A DNA stretch of 64,000 nt. Source: Sphaerotilus natans. GTDB taxonomy: Bacteria > Pseudomonadota > Gammaproteobacteria > Burkholderiales > Burkholderiaceae_C. Shown here piece after piece: positions 1 to 9,549 of the stretch (its first letter is position 1; the number at the start of each line of letters is the position of its first letter). A program made the position numbers and the translations under genes. The DNA is taken from positions 30,912-94,911 of the forward strand of contig NZ_FTMZ01000019.1 of NCBI RefSeq assembly GCF_900156335.1. Reading direction: 5' to 3'. The notes beneath the pieces are model-generated. The model was not told the origin of the DNA. It made no database searches and saw only the letters and a list, made by a program, of their open reading frames with translations.

Positions 1-31
1 GCATGTCTTCCGGCCCGCAGAGGGTGGCGAC

Positions 32-640
32 ATGACGGCCGCGGCACCCGGCGCAAGGGCGCGAATCGTCCGGGCCTGCCATGCCGGCGTGGCCGTGCTG
101 CTGGTGGGCGTGCTGTCGCAGGCGCTGGCCGCCGGGCCGGCCGGGAGCGACGCTGTCTGGCGAGCGATGGACGACGGCGCAGCGGTGCTGATGCGCCATG
201 CCGAGGCGCCGGGCGGTGGCGATCCGCCGGGTTTCCGGCTCGACGACTGCGCGACGCAGCGCAATCTCGACGAGGTCGGGCGCGATCAGGCGCGGCGCAT
301 CGGCCAGGCCTTCCGCGAGCGCGGCATCCGGGTCGGCCGGGTGCTCAGTTCGCGCTGGTGCCGGGCGCGCGACACGGCACGCCTGGCCTTCGGCGAGCCT
401 GTCCACGAGGTCGAGATCTTCGATTCCTTCTTCGGCGCTCCGCAGCGGCGCGAGGTGCAGACGGCCGACGCGCGGCAGCTGCTGAGGCAGTGGCGCGGGC
501 CGGGCGTGCTGGTGGTGATCACGCATCAGGTCAACATCACCGCGCTGACCGGCGTCTTTCCGGCCTCCGGGGAGGCGGTGGTGCTGGACGTGCGCGACGC
601 CGACCTGCCGCTGCGGGGGCGGATCCGGCCGGCCCCCTGA
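32..640 (+). CDS. Periplasmic histidine phosphatase superfamily protein
   Basis: The 202-residue product starts with a hydrophobic signal-like segment (about residues 14-33, ending near ALAA) and then shows the histidine phosphatase signature in the variant form LMRHAEAP (R55, H56), a second arginine region SSRWCRARDTA (about 107-115), and a distal histidine in VVITHQVNI (H165). These are the phosphate-pocket residues of the phosphoglycerate-mutase-like fold. A purine-rich GAGGGTGG lies just before the ATG. It is convergent with the AAA ATPase gene, with only two bases between the stop codons. The substrate cannot be deduced; small periplasmic members of this family are often unspecific phosphomonoesterases. 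Confidence 0.85.
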   Translation: MTAAAPGARARIVRACHAGVAVLLVGVLSQALAAGPAGSDAVWRAMDDGAAVLMRHAEAPGGGDPPGFRLDDCATQRNLDEVGRDQARRIGQAFRERGIRVGRVLSSRWCRARDTARLAFGEPVHEVEIFDSFFGAPQRREVQTADARQLLRQWRGPGVLVVITHQVNITALTGVFPASGEAVVLDVRDADLPLRGRIRPAP

Positions 641-642
641 AC

Positions 643-1659
643 TCAGTGCACGAAGCCGATCGGCGAGCGCCGCCCGGTGCCGGCCTCGGGCAGGTCGGCC
701 AGCAGGATGGTGGTGCGCCGTGCCAGCTTGGCGTTGCCGAAGGCGGTCATCCAGGCGCGGCGCATCTCGCGCGGGGCCATCTCGGCGAAGCGCTCGAGCA
801 CCGCCTCCGACGGCGTCTCGTCGAAGCGCCGGCCCCAGTCGTGCGCGGCGCGGATCGAGGCGTGCAGCCTGAGCGCGATCTGGCGCGCGGCGGCCGCGTC
901 CGGCCGTTCGATCTCGTGCACGTTGACCCGGTTGAGGATGGGCTCGGGGATCGCGCGCTCGTCGTTGGCGGTGGCGACCCAGATGACCTGGCTGGCGTCG
1001 ATCGGCACTTCGGCGAACTCGTCGGTGAAGCTGTGCGCGGTGTCGTGCTCGAGCAGGCTGTAGAGCGAGCCCAGCGGGTCGTAGGCCTGCTCGCCGCCGG
1101 CCTTGTCGATCTCGTCGATGACGATGACTGGATTGGCGTACTGACCGTCGACCAGCGTCTCGAAGACCTTGCCGGGGCGCGCGCCCTTCCATTGGCTGGA
1201 GGCGCCCGAGAGCACCCAGCCGGCGGTCAGCGAGCTCATCGGCACCATCCCCATTCCGGTGCCCAGCAGCCCGGCCAGCGCCCTGGCGAAGTGCGTCTTG
1301 CCCACGCCGGGCGGACCCAGCAGCAGCATCGGCGTGATCTCGAGCGCGTCGCCGCTGTCCTCGCACAGCGCGATCTGGCGGCGCACGTCGTCGAGCACCG
1401 CATGGAAGTTGGGCAGCTCCTCGTAGAGGTGTGCCATCGCCGGCAGACCGGCGGGCTTGACCTGGAAGCGCTCGGGGCCTTTTTCCAGCATGCGCTCGTA
1501 GGTGGCACGCAGGTTCTCGTGTTCCTTGCCGGCGAGCTTGCCGAGGCGCCGCTCGACCTCGTCGAGCCGGTAGACGGAGCGCATCCGTGCGATCGGGATC
1601 GCTCCGCGGGGAGAGTCCGCACCCGTGGTGCAGACCAGTTCCGTGCGTGGGGGCAGCAT
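643..1659 (-). CDS. AAA family ATPase, Lon-like ATPase module without protease domain
   Basis: This 338-residue protein carries one AAA+ module: Walker A GPPGVGKT (about 115-122), Walker B VIVIDEID (178-185), sensor 1 in WVATANDE (N232) and a candidate arginine finger in ILNRV (R244). The core resembles the ATPase domain of Lon, but neither the Lon substrate-binding N domain nor the Ser-Lys protease domain is present. The start at 1659 was chosen because AGGAG lies five bases upstream and because the frame further upstream runs antisense through gspF. It follows the type II secretion genes on the same strand after a gap of about 137 bp. A chaperone or remodelling role is likely but the target is unknown. 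Confidence 0.85.
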   Translation of the reverse strand: MLPPRTELVCTTGADSPRGAIPIARMRSVYRLDEVERRLGKLAGKEHENLRATYERMLEKGPERFQVKPAGLPAMAHLYEELPNFHAVLDDVRRQIALCEDSGDALEITPMLLLGPPGVGKTHFARALAGLLGTGMGMVPMSSLTAGWVLSGASSQWKGARPGKVFETLVDGQYANPVIVIDEIDKAGGEQAYDPLGSLYSLLEHDTAHSFTDEFAEVPIDASQVIWVATANDERAIPEPILNRVNVHEIERPDAAAARQIALRLHASIRAAHDWGRRFDETPSEAVLERFAEMAPREMRRAWMTAFGNAKLARRTTILLADLPEAGTGRRSPIGFVH

Positions 1660-1796
1660 GTCAGTCTCCTGAAGATCCGGGAATCCGGGAACCTGCGCTG
1701 AAGACAAGCATGCCGCAGGCCAGGGCGGCCTGTCACTCGGGGATGCTCCCGCAAGTCGGGGCTGATCCGCTGATCCGTGCCCTGCGGCACGACCGC

Positions 1797-3023
1797 TCAC
1801 TTGACGAAAGTATTGAGCTGGATGATCGGCAGCAGCACCGCCAGCACGATCACCATGACGATGCCGCCCATGCCGACGATCAGCAGCGGCTCCAGGATCG
1901 TGGCGGTCTGCATCGCGCGGCGCTGCACCTCGGCGCCGAGCTGGGTGGCGGCACGCTGCAGCATCAGCGGCAGCTCGCCGGTCTGCTCGCCCAGGCGAGC
2001 GAACATCGCCAGCAGCCCCGGAAAGCGCTTCTTGGCCGCCAGCGCCGAGGCCAGCGGCGCGCCCTCGCGCACCTGCACCAGCGCCTCCATCGCGTCGGCG
2101 CGCATCGCGCGGTTGGAGAGCGTCTCGGCCGCGGCCTGCAGCGCCTTCAGGATCGGCACCCCTGAGCCGGCCAGCATCGCCAGCGTGCCGGCGAAGCGCG
2201 CCGCGTTGTAGCCGCGCGCCAGCCGCCCGAACAGCGGCAGGCGCAGCACCGCCGCGTCGAGCCGCTCGCGGGTGGCCTCGTTGCGGCGCATCAGCACCAG
2301 GGCGGTGCCGGCGCCGATCAGCGCCAGCAGCAGTGCCCAGCCCCACTGGCGCAGGAAGGCGCTGATCGCCAGCATCGCGCTGGTCAGCAGCGGCAGCGCC
2401 TTCTTGCTGCCGGCGAAGACCTGCGCGACCTGCGGCACCACATAGGTGACCAGAAAGATGACGATCACGACCGCCACCACCGAGACGATGGCCGGATACA
2501 GCGTCGCGCCGATCAGCTTGGCCTTGAGCGCCTGGCGCTCCTCCAGGTCGTCGGCCAGGCGCTCGAGCACCCGGCCGAGCTGGCCGCTCTGCTCGCCGGC
2601 GGCCACCACCGCGCGGTAGACCTCGTCGAACTCGCGCGGCGCGCCTGACAGCGCCCGCGCGAAGGGCGAGCCGGCGTTGACCTCGGCGCGCAGGTGCGCG
2701 AGCAGCTCGCGCTGACGCGGCTCCTCGGCCTCGTCGGCCAGCGCGGTCAGCGCGCGCTCCAGCGGCAGTCCGGCGGCCACCAGGCCGGCGAGCTGGCGTG
2801 TCCAGACCGCCAGCGTGGTCGCGGTGAAGACCCGCCGGCGCAGCAGCGAGGCGCCCGCACCGTTGCCGCTGGCCTCGCTCTCGGAGGTTACCGGGCTGAC
2901 CTCCAGCGGCACCAGCGACCGCGCGCGCAGCTGCGCGCGCACCGCACGGGCGCTGTCGCCCTCGAGCAGGCCGCTCTGCGTCTTGCCGCTGGCGTCGAGC
3001 GCCTCGAATCGGTAGGCAGGCAT
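1797..3023 (-). CDS. gspF: Type II secretion system inner-membrane platform protein GspF
   Basis: The 408-residue protein has the usual family length and N-terminus (MPAYRFEALDASGK), two repeated GspF/PilC cytoplasmic domains (about 70-195 and 270-395), and three hydrophobic segments near 170-195, 225-245 and 375-400. GspF is the polytopic inner-membrane platform component that contacts the assembly ATPase GspE and the pseudopilus base. It lies 15 bp downstream of gspE and closes the gspL-M-N-D-E-F run. Identification is firm from motif order and context; PilC of type IV pili is the only close alternative and is excluded by the neighbouring gsp genes. Confidence 0.97.
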   Translation of the reverse strand: MPAYRFEALDASGKTQSGLLEGDSARAVRAQLRARSLVPLEVSPVTSESEASGNGAGASLLRRRVFTATTLAVWTRQLAGLVAAGLPLERALTALADEAEEPRQRELLAHLRAEVNAGSPFARALSGAPREFDEVYRAVVAAGEQSGQLGRVLERLADDLEERQALKAKLIGATLYPAIVSVVAVVIVIFLVTYVVPQVAQVFAGSKKALPLLTSAMLAISAFLRQWGWALLLALIGAGTALVLMRRNEATRERLDAAVLRLPLFGRLARGYNAARFAGTLAMLAGSGVPILKALQAAAETLSNRAMRADAMEALVQVREGAPLASALAAKKRFPGLLAMFARLGEQTGELPLMLQRAATQLGAEVQRRAMQTATILEPLLIVGMGGIVMVIVLAVLLPIIQLNTFVK

Positions 3024-3038
3024 CAGGCTGGATTCCGG

Positions 3039-4454
3039 TCAGTCCCGCGTCACCCGCAGCAGCTCTTCCATCGAGGTGATGCCGGCGGCCACCAGGCGTT
3101 CGCCGTCCTCGCGCATCGAGCGCAGGCCGGCGGCGCGGGCGGCGGCGATCAGCTCGGACTCGGGCGCGCGTGCATGGATCAGCGCCTGCACCCGCTCATC
3201 GACCGTCATCAGCTCGTAGACGCCGGTGCGGCCCTTGTAGCCGCTGTGGCCGCAGTGCTCGCAGCCGACCGGATGCCACAGGCCGTCCTCGCCCTGGCGG
3301 CGGCAGTGCGGGCAGAGCTTGCGCACCAGGCGCTGCGCCAGCACGCCCAGCAGCGACGACGACAGCAGGAAGGGCTCGATGCCCATGTCGGTCAGGCGGG
3401 TGACGGCGCTGGGCGCGTCGTTGGTGTGCAGCGTGGCCAGCACCAGGTGGCCAGTCAGCGAGGCCTGCACCGCGATCTGCGCCGTCTCGTGGTCGCGGAT
3501 CTCGCCGATCATGATGACGTCCGGGTCCTGGCGCAGGATGGCGCGCAGCGCCTTGGCGAAGGTCAGGTCGATCTTGGCGTTGACCTGGGTCTGGCCGATG
3601 CCGGCGAGCTCGTACTCGACCGGATCCTCGACCGTCAGCACATTGGTGGTCGAGGTGTCGACCTGGCCGAGCGCGGCGTAGAGCGTGGTCGTCTTGCCCG
3701 AGCCGGTCGGGCCGGTCACCAGCACGATGCCGTGCGGCTGGGCGATGCGCTGCGAGAAGCGCGCCAGCGTGTCGCCCTGCATGCCGAGGCTGGCCAGCGA
3801 GAACTTCGCCTCGCCCTTGTCGAGCAGGCGCAGCACCGCGCGCTCGCCATGCACGCCCGGCAGCGTCGACACCCGCACGTCGATCGCGCGCCCGCCGATG
3901 CGCAGCGAGATGCGGCCGTCCTGCGGCAGCCGCTTCTCGGCGATGTCGAGCTCGGCCATGATCTTCAGCCGGCTGATCAGCGCGGCGTGCAGCGCCTTGT
4001 TGGGCTGCACCACCTCGCGCAGCGTGCCGTCGACGCGGAAGCGCACCGCCGACGAGCGCTCGTAGGGCTCGATGTGGATGTCGCTGGCGCCGTCCTTGGC
4101 CGCCTGGGTCAGCAGCGCGTTGAGCATGCGGATGATCGGCGCGTCATCGGCCGCCTCGAGCAGATCCTCCACGGCGGGCAGGTCCTGCATCATGCGGCTC
4201 AGGTCGACCGCGCTCTCGACCTCGCCGATGACCGCCGCGGCGCTGGACTCGCCGCCGGCATAGGCCTGGGCGATGCGCTGGGCCAGACGCTCGGAGGCCT
4301 CCAGCTCGACCGCATCGACCGCATGCAGGCGCATGACCTCGGCCAGCGCGGCGCGCGGGGCCTGGGCGTCGGCCCACAGCACCAGGCGCTCGCCGTCGTC
4401 CTCGAGCAGCAGGCGCTGCGACTTGGCCCAGGCATAGGGCAGGGGATGGCGCAC
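3039..4454 (-). CDS. gspE: Type II secretion system assembly ATPase GspE
   Basis: This 471-residue cytoplasmic hexameric ATPase powers pseudopilus assembly. Visible motifs are an N-terminal GspE domain, Walker [10 protein letters not shown] (about 248-256), an Asp box around [12 protein letters not shown], Walker [10 protein letters not shown], a His box (LATLHTNDA), and a CPHC...CEHC zinc tetracysteine near residue 385. The start is taken as GTG at 4454 because AAGGA lies about eight bases upstream and the sequence after it (RHPLPYAWA) resembles other GspE N-termini. The open frame continues upstream only as the antisense-like shadow of gspD. It is translated just after gspD, with a gap of about 35 bp. 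Confidence 0.96.
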   Translation of the reverse strand: MRHPLPYAWAKSQRLLLEDDGERLVLWADAQAPRAALAEVMRLHAVDAVELEASERLAQRIAQAYAGGESSAAAVIGEVESAVDLSRMMQDLPAVEDLLEAADDAPIIRMLNALLTQAAKDGASDIHIEPYERSSAVRFRVDGTLREVVQPNKALHAALISRLKIMAELDIAEKRLPQDGRISLRIGGRAIDVRVSTLPGVHGERAVLRLLDKGEAKFSLASLGMQGDTLARFSQRIAQPHGIVLVTGPTGSGKTTTLYAALGQVDTSTTNVLTVEDPVEYELAGIGQTQVNAKIDLTFAKALRAILRQDPDVIMIGEIRDHETAQIAVQASLTGHLVLATLHTNDAPSAVTRLTDMGIEPFLLSSSLLGVLAQRLVRKLCPHCRRQGEDGLWHPVGCEHCGHSGYKGRTGVYELMTVDERVQALIHARAPESELIAAARAAGLRSMREDGERLVAAGITSMEELLRVTRD

Positions 4455-4489
4455 GGCAGGATTCCTTGGCGGGATCGGGCTTGTCGGGG

Positions 4490-6727
4490 TCAGGGCAGGG
4501 AGCCGTTGGCGGCGGCCGGGGGCCGTGGCGCTGCCGGCGCTGTGGGCGCCGACGGTGTGGCGGCCGGCCGCTCGGGCAGGGCCGGCAGCACCGGCGCGTC
4601 GTTGATGTTGCCCAGCGTCGCCGACGGGGTCGGCTGGCTGGTCTGCTGGCGGGCGCGGATCGCCTCGTAGCGGTCCAGCGTCAGTGCGGTGGCGTCGGCC
4701 TGGGTGCGCATCACCACCGGGCGCAGGAAGACCAGCAGATTGGTCTTGACCCGCTTGCGCGAGCCCGACTTGAACAGGTTGCCCACCAGCGGCAGCGAGG
4801 CCAGGCCCGGCACCCGGTCCTCGCCGTCGCCGAACTCGTCCTTGAGCAGACCGCCCAGCACCATGATCTGGCCGTCGTCGACCACCACGGTGGTCTCGAT
4901 CGCGCTCTTGTCGGTGGTCGGCCCGCTGGTGGTGCTGGTGCTGACGACGCTGGAGTTTTCCTGATAGACCTGCATGCGCACCGTGCCGTTCTCGCCGATC
5001 TGCGGCTTCAGGCGCAGCGTCAGGCCCACGTCCTTGCGCTCGATGGTCTGGAAGGGGTTGGTGGAATTGCTGCTCGAGCCGGTGCCGGTGAAGCTGCCGG
5101 TGACGAAGGGCACGTTCTGGCCGATGACGATCTTGGCCTCCTCGTTGTCGAGCGCGACCAGGTTGGGCGTCGACAGCACGTTGGCGCCGGCCTCGGACTC
5201 CAGGAAGCGAGCCAGCGCGCCCAGCGTGTAGACGCCGTTGACCGCCTGGATCAGGCCGACGTTCAGGCCGTTGCCCAGCAGGCTCGAGGCGGTGGTGGTC
5301 GCGCTCAGCGAGGAGGTCGTCGTCGTCGACAGGTTGACGATGTTGCCGGTCGAGCCGTAGTTGGTGCCGGCCACCAGACCATACTTGTCGCCGTTCTTGC
5401 CCAGCAGGCCCTGCCACTGGAAGCCGAACTCGGCGGTCTTGTTCGCGTCGATCTTGACGATCATCGACTCGACATAGACCTGGGCGCGGCGCGCGTCGAG
5501 CTGGTCGATGACCGCGCGCAGCTGGCGGTACATCGGCTCCGGTGCGGTGATGATCAGCGCGTTGGTGGCCGGATCGGCCTGGATGAAGCCGCCGGTCGAC
5601 GGGCTGGCCGCGGCGCTGACCGGGCTGGTCGACTGGGTCGAGGCACCGCTGCTGCCGGTCTGGCCAGCCGTCGTGCCCAGGCCGCCGCCGCTGGCGGCGG
5701 TGCCGCTGCCCAGGCCGCCCGCGCCCGACAGGCCGCCGGCGCTGCCGCTTCCGCCCCCGCTGCCGCCGGCGCTGAAGGCCGCGCGCAGCACGGTGGCCAG
5801 CCGGGTGGCATCGGCGTTCTTCAGGTAGACGACGCGGATGTTGCCGGTCGCCTCGGCACCGGTGGGCGGCTGGTCCAGCTTGCTGATGACCGAGCGGATG
5901 GCCGCCAGCCGCGCGGCATTGGGCGCGCGGATCAGCAGCGCGTTGGTGCGCGGGTCGGCCAGCACCGAGACCGCGCCGCCGGTGGTGGCCGGCGCCGCGC
6001 CGGGCGTGCCGCCGGCCGAGCTGTCGGCGAAGCGCTGCACCATCTGCGCGATGTCGGAGGCCACCGCATGCTTGACCGGAACCACCTCGACATCGGTGGC
6101 TGCCGGCGTGTCCAGCGCGGCGATGATCTTGGCCAGCCGCTGCAGGTTGTCGGCGTAGTCGGTGATGATCAGCGTGTTGTTGCCCGGGTTGGCGTTGATG
6201 GTGTTGTTCGGCGAGATCAGCGGGCGCAGCACCGTCACCAGGTTGTTGACGTTCTCGTGCTTCAGGCTGAAGACCTGGGTCAGGATCTGGTCGCCCGAGC
6301 GCACCACCTGACCGACCGAGACGGTGCCGGTCTGCAGCTTGGCCTCGGCCTCGGGGACCACCTTGAGCAGGCCGGAGACCTCGATGACGGTGAAGCCCAG
6401 GCCGCGCAGCGCGGACATGAAGTTCAGGAAGGCCTCGCGCTCGGTCAGCGGCTGCTCGCTGTAGAGCGTCATCTGGCCGCGCACCCGCGGGTCGACCACG
6501 ATCTGGCGCTTGACGATCGCCGCCATCGCCCGCGCGACCGCGTCGATCTCGGCATTGACGAAGTTGACGGTGACCTTCTGGGCGCTGGCGGCGGCCGCGC
6601 GGCGGCTGCCCTGCTGGGCCAGCGCGTCGGACGCGGGGGCGAGACCGCCCAGCGCGGTCAGGCCGGCCAGGGCGGCGGCGAGCAGGCGCGGCGGCACGGG
6701 AGGGCGGGAGCACGGCTTCATGGTCAT
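4490..6727 (-). CDS. gspD: Type II secretion system outer-membrane secretin GspD
   Basis: The 745-residue secretin precursor has a Sec signal peptide ending near DALAQQ (about 38). It continues with the N0 domain ([14 protein letters not shown]), N1-N3 ring-building domains each containing the recurrent [16 protein letters not shown] type motif, and the C-terminal secretin pore with VPFVTGSF and [18 protein letters not shown] long Gly/Ser-rich stretch lies in the N3 domain (roughly residues 325-375, 5640-5790 in the DNA). The C-terminus is rich in Pro and Ala. The start is ATG 6727, which overlaps the gspN stop as ATGA; a second ATG at 6721 is also possible. It forms the outer-membrane channel of the T2SS. 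Confidence 0.96.
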   Translation of the reverse strand: MTMKPCSRPPVPPRLLAAALAGLTALGGLAPASDALAQQGSRRAAAASAQKVTVNFVNAEIDAVARAMAAIVKRQIVVDPRVRGQMTLYSEQPLTEREAFLNFMSALRGLGFTVIEVSGLLKVVPEAEAKLQTGTVSVGQVVRSGDQILTQVFSLKHENVNNLVTVLRPLISPNNTINANPGNNTLIITDYADNLQRLAKIIAALDTPAATDVEVVPVKHAVASDIAQMVQRFADSSAGGTPGAAPATTGGAVSVLADPRTNALLIRAPNAARLAAIRSVISKLDQPPTGAEATGNIRVVYLKNADATRLATVLRAAFSAGGSGGGSGSAGGLSGAGGLGSGTAASGGGLGTTAGQTGSSGASTQSTSPVSAAASPSTGGFIQADPATNALIITAPEPMYRQLRAVIDQLDARRAQVYVESMIVKIDANKTAEFGFQWQGLLGKNGDKYGLVAGTNYGSTGNIVNLSTTTTSSLSATTTASSLLGNGLNVGLIQAVNGVYTLGALARFLESEAGANVLSTPNLVALDNEEAKIVIGQNVPFVTGSFTGTGSSSNSTNPFQTIERKDVGLTLRLKPQIGENGTVRMQVYQENSSVVSTSTTSGPTTDKSAIETTVVVDDGQIMVLGGLLKDEFGDGEDRVPGLASLPLVGNLFKSGSRKRVKTNLLVFLRPVVMRTQADATALTLDRYEAIRARQQTSQPTPSATLGNINDAPVLPALPERPAATPSAPTAPAAPRPPAAANGSLP

Positions 6728-7650
6728 CCGATCGAGAGCAGGGACCGCGCGCCCTGGCGCCGTCCGATGATGTTGAGCAGGTTGTCGAGCGCGGGACGCT
6801 CGGCCTCGCGGGCGCTGGCCTCGCCGCGCAGGCGCAGGCCACCGGCGCCCCAGCTGCCGGTGGCGCTGAGCTGCAGCGCGCCGTCGAGGGTGTCGAGCCC
6901 GATCTGCGCGGTGCCGGCCTGGGCCGCGTCGCTGCGCACCGTCAGGCGGTAGCTGCCCAGGCGGGGCAGCGTGGTCAGGCGCGAGGAGAGGTCGCGCAGC
7001 TCCAGCGCCGCGCTGCCTTCCATCGAGAAGCGGCCCCGCGCCCAGGTCAGGCGCAGGTCCTGCGTGCCGAGCTGCAGCGCGCCGCCCGGTCGCATGGTGT
7101 TGAACGGCGTGCCCAGGCCGACCAGCCAGGCCGCCGGCCACTGGCCGATGCGCCCGTCCGGGCTGTCGGGCGCGGGCTGAACCCGCACCTCGACCCGACC
7201 CAGGCCGGGGCGCACGATCAGCCGGGGCTCGCCGCCCAGGCAGCAGTCATGGCGCAGCGCCAGCTGCGCGGCCAGACCCTCCAGGCTCAGCCGCCAGCCC
7301 AGCCGGCCGGGCAGGGCCATGGCCTCGCGGCTGCCGGGGCCGGCGGTCAGCACCAGCACTGCATCGCCCGCCCAGAGCGAGCCGCGGGCGTCGGCCAGCA
7401 GCACATGGCCGCGGGTGGCGGCACTGACCGCCTGGGCCAGCCAGGCGGCCGGCGCGACCAGCGGCAGCGTGACCAGCGCGCCGGTCAGCGCACCGGCCAC
7501 CGCCCAGCGGCGGCTGGAGCGGGCCTGCGCGACCCAGCCGGTGCGCGAGCGCGTCAGCGCCTCGTCGAAGGTCGACAGCGGCCCGGCGCTGGGCTGGTAG
7601 GTCGGGCGCCATGGGCGGGCGTGCAGCGGCAGGTCAGGACGGCGGCTCAT
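6724..7650 (-). CDS. gspN: Type II secretion system protein GspN
   Basis: This 308-residue protein has one N-terminal membrane segment (about 48-72, [22 protein letters not shown]) followed by a periplasmic beta-rich GspN domain with [16 protein letters not shown] and [20 protein letters not shown], both typical of the family. GspN is an accessory T2SS component present in only some systems; its precise role is not settled. The gene is 13 bp downstream of gspM and overlaps gspD by four bases (ATGA), consistent with translational coupling. Confidence 0.92.
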   Translation of the reverse strand: MSRRPDLPLHARPWRPTYQPSAGPLSTFDEALTRSRTGWVAQARSSRRWAVAGALTGALVTLPLVAPAAWLAQAVSAATRGHVLLADARGSLWAGDAVLVLTAGPGSREAMALPGRLGWRLSLEGLAAQLALRHDCCLGGEPRLIVRPGLGRVEVRVQPAPDSPDGRIGQWPAAWLVGLGTPFNTMRPGGALQLGTQDLRLTWARGRFSMEGSAALELRDLSSRLTTLPRLGSYRLTVRSDAAQAGTAQIGLDTLDGALQLSATGSWGAGGLRLRGEASAREAERPALDNLLNIIGRRQGARSLLSIG

Positions 7651-7663
7651 GCGGTCGCCCTCG

Positions 7664-8188
7664 TCAGCGCGGCGCGGCCAGCGTCAGCACGACGCTGCCG
7701 CTGTAGCCGTTGCCGCTGCGGCCGAGCTGGGCCTCGACCACCCGGGCCCGCGCGGCGCTGCGCACCTCGTCGAGCCAGGCGGCCAGCGCCGCCGGCTCGA
7801 TGGCGGTGAACTGCACGGTGATGCGCTCGCCGCTGGCCTGCAGCCGCGCGGCAGCGCCCAGCCGCTGGGTGGCCGACTGCAGCGCGGCCTCGGCCTGGGG
7901 CGGCGCCACCGGTGGCAGCGCGCGCAGCTCGCTGGCTTCGGCGGCCAGGCGGCGCATCTGGGCGAGCTGCGCATCGACCTCGGCCAGCCGCGCCGGCGCG
8001 GTCGACAGGCTGCGCAGCGCCGGCGCGATCGCGGCGCTCCACAGCAGGAAGAGGCCGAGCACCAGCGCGGCGACGCCGATCAGCAGACGCTCCCGCGGGG
8101 CCAGCGCCGACCAGCGCTGGCGCAGCGGCGCGAGCTGCTGCATCCAGAGGCCGAGCCGCGGGTCCGACGCCGGGGTGGGGCGGCTCAT
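7664..8188 (-). CDS. gspM: Type II secretion system inner-membrane protein GspM
   Basis: The 174-residue product is a bitopic inner-membrane protein: a short cytoplasmic N-terminus containing LAPRERLLIG, one membrane helix (about 35-55, LLIGVAALVLGLFLLWSAAI), a coiled-coil-like stretch with APARLAEVDAQLAQMRRLA, and a C-terminal ferredoxin-like periplasmic domain. GspM partners GspL in the inner-membrane platform. Start ATG 8188 overlaps the gspL stop (ATGA). The open frame extends far upstream, but that part is the shadow of gspL. Confidence 0.92.
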   Translation of the reverse strand: MSRPTPASDPRLGLWMQQLAPLRQRWSALAPRERLLIGVAALVLGLFLLWSAAIAPALRSLSTAPARLAEVDAQLAQMRRLAAEASELRALPPVAPPQAEAALQSATQRLGAAARLQASGERITVQFTAIEPAALAAWLDEVRSAARARVVEAQLGRSGNGYSGSVVLTLAAPR

Positions 8189-9417
8189 CGGGGCGCTCCG
8201 CCACGGGCCTGGCTGATCTGCACCTGATCGGCGCCGGGCTCGAGCCGCCAGCCGCCGGGCGCCAGCGTGGCGCGCATCTGCTCGAGCAGCTCGGGCGGCA
8301 GGCCCTGCACGCCCAGGCGGATCTGGCCCGGCTCGAAGGCCAGGGTCTGCGGCGGGCGGCCCTCGGGCCAGACGCTGGCGGCCACCTGCATCAGCGTTTC
8401 CAGGTCGCCGTCGCCGGCGCGGCCGGCGCTGGTTCGCAGCATCTCGTTCTCCCGTTCCATCTGCACCGGCGCATCCAGCACTGCACGTACCTGCGGATGG
8501 GTGCGGGTCAGCAGCTGGGTCATTTCCAGCCGGCGGCTGCGGATCTCGCGCTCCTGCAGCCAGGCCCAGGCGTTGAGGCCGATCACCTGCACCAGCACCA
8601 GCCCGAGCAGGCCCAGGCGCACCGGCCGCCAGGCCGGGGTCATGAAGCGGCGCCAGCCCTCGCGCAGCTGCGCCAGGCCGCGGTGGCGCGGCGCCAGCTC
8701 GAACTGGCGCAGGTTCCAGGGGCTCTGCGCGGCGGCCAGCAGCAGCTCGGCCTGACGGGTGACCTGCACCGGCTGACCGAGCCAGCGCTCGGCGGGTGCG
8801 GCCGCGGCCGGCTCGGCGGTCCACAGCGTGTCGCCCGGCAGCGGCTCGGGCAGCAGCGAGCGCGCCAGCGAGCCCGCCACCGGCCAGGTCGACACGCCCT
8901 GCGCGTCGGCCCAGCTCAGGCGCGGTCGCGGCGGCTCGTCGGCCGGGTCGACATGGAAGTGGCCGCGCGCCAGCGTATCGGGCCACAGCATCGGCACGAT
9001 CCGGTCGACCGCACGGCCGCTGGCCTCGATCGCACCGATCTGCGCCACCAGCCAGTCGCGGTCGATCGCGGCCAGCCAGCCGGGCTCGCCGGCCCGCGCG
9101 TCGGGCGCGGCGGCCAGGTGCAGCGCGTCGGTCTCGTCGAGCAGCATTTCCTCGGCCAGACCGGCCAGCGCCGCGCGCAGCCGGGCCGGCGGCGCCTTGG
9201 GCCAGTCGATGCGGTGGAAGGCCACATCGGCCGGTCCGCAGGCCAGCACCGTGGTGCCGGCCTGGGGCAGCAGCGCGGCGGCGCAGCGGCCTTCGGACTG
9301 GACGGTGCGGCCGTCCGGACTCAGCACCCAGCCCAGTTCCTGTGCGGGTGCCGCAGCCGTGCGGGCCTGCGGATGCAGGCGGGGACGGTCGGGCAGTTGG
9401 ACAACGAGCAGGCTCAT
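8185..9417 (-). CDS. gspL: Type II secretion system protein GspL
   Basis: This 410-residue bitopic protein has an actin-like cytoplasmic domain (residues 1 to about 250), a membrane segment near 262-285 (LGLLGLVLVQVIGLNAWAWL) and a periplasmic ferredoxin-like domain. The membrane-proximal EREIRSRR and the PWNLRQFELAPR motif are typical of GspL. The protein couples GspE to the inner-membrane platform. It is the first gene of the L-M-N-D-E-F run and has its own candidate promoter 24 bases upstream, separated from gspK by about 130 bp. Confidence 0.93.
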   Translation of the reverse strand: MSLLVVQLPDRPRLHPQARTAAAPAQELGWVLSPDGRTVQSEGRCAAALLPQAGTTVLACGPADVAFHRIDWPKAPPARLRAALAGLAEEMLLDETDALHLAAAPDARAGEPGWLAAIDRDWLVAQIGAIEASGRAVDRIVPMLWPDTLARGHFHVDPADEPPRPRLSWADAQGVSTWPVAGSLARSLLPEPLPGDTLWTAEPAAAAPAERWLGQPVQVTRQAELLLAAAQSPWNLRQFELAPRHRGLAQLREGWRRFMTPAWRPVRLGLLGLVLVQVIGLNAWAWLQEREIRSRRLEMTQLLTRTHPQVRAVLDAPVQMERENEMLRTSAGRAGDGDLETLMQVAASVWPEGRPPQTLAFEPGQIRLGVQGLPPELLEQMRATLAPGGWRLEPGADQVQISQARGGAPR

Positions 9418-9440
9418 GCGGGTTCGGTCAATTCGGGCCG

Positions 9441-9446
9441 ATTGTA
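9441..9446 (-). promoter_or_regulatory. Candidate -10 box for gspLMNDEF
   Basis: Minus strand reads CCC-TACAAT-CGG, five of six matches to TATAAT, 24 bases before the gspL ATG and inside the 132 bp gap that splits the T2SS cluster. No convincing -35 hexamer is seen at 16-18 bases, so this is only a -10 candidate. Confidence 0.45.
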
Positions 9447-9549
9447 GGGCGCGGGGCGGGGGCGGACTGTGACCGGGCGTGGTGTCCGTTTCATGAACAG
9501 AGCGGCATTTCCGGCCCGGTTCTGCATCGATCGGTGCGGGCTCGTCGCC

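Noticed and set aside
3039..6842. A single 1267-codon frame joining gspE to sequence across gspD
   Set aside because: Only the last 471 codons match GspE; the upstream part is the off-frame shadow of gspD, and a GTG with a good ribosome binding site separates them.
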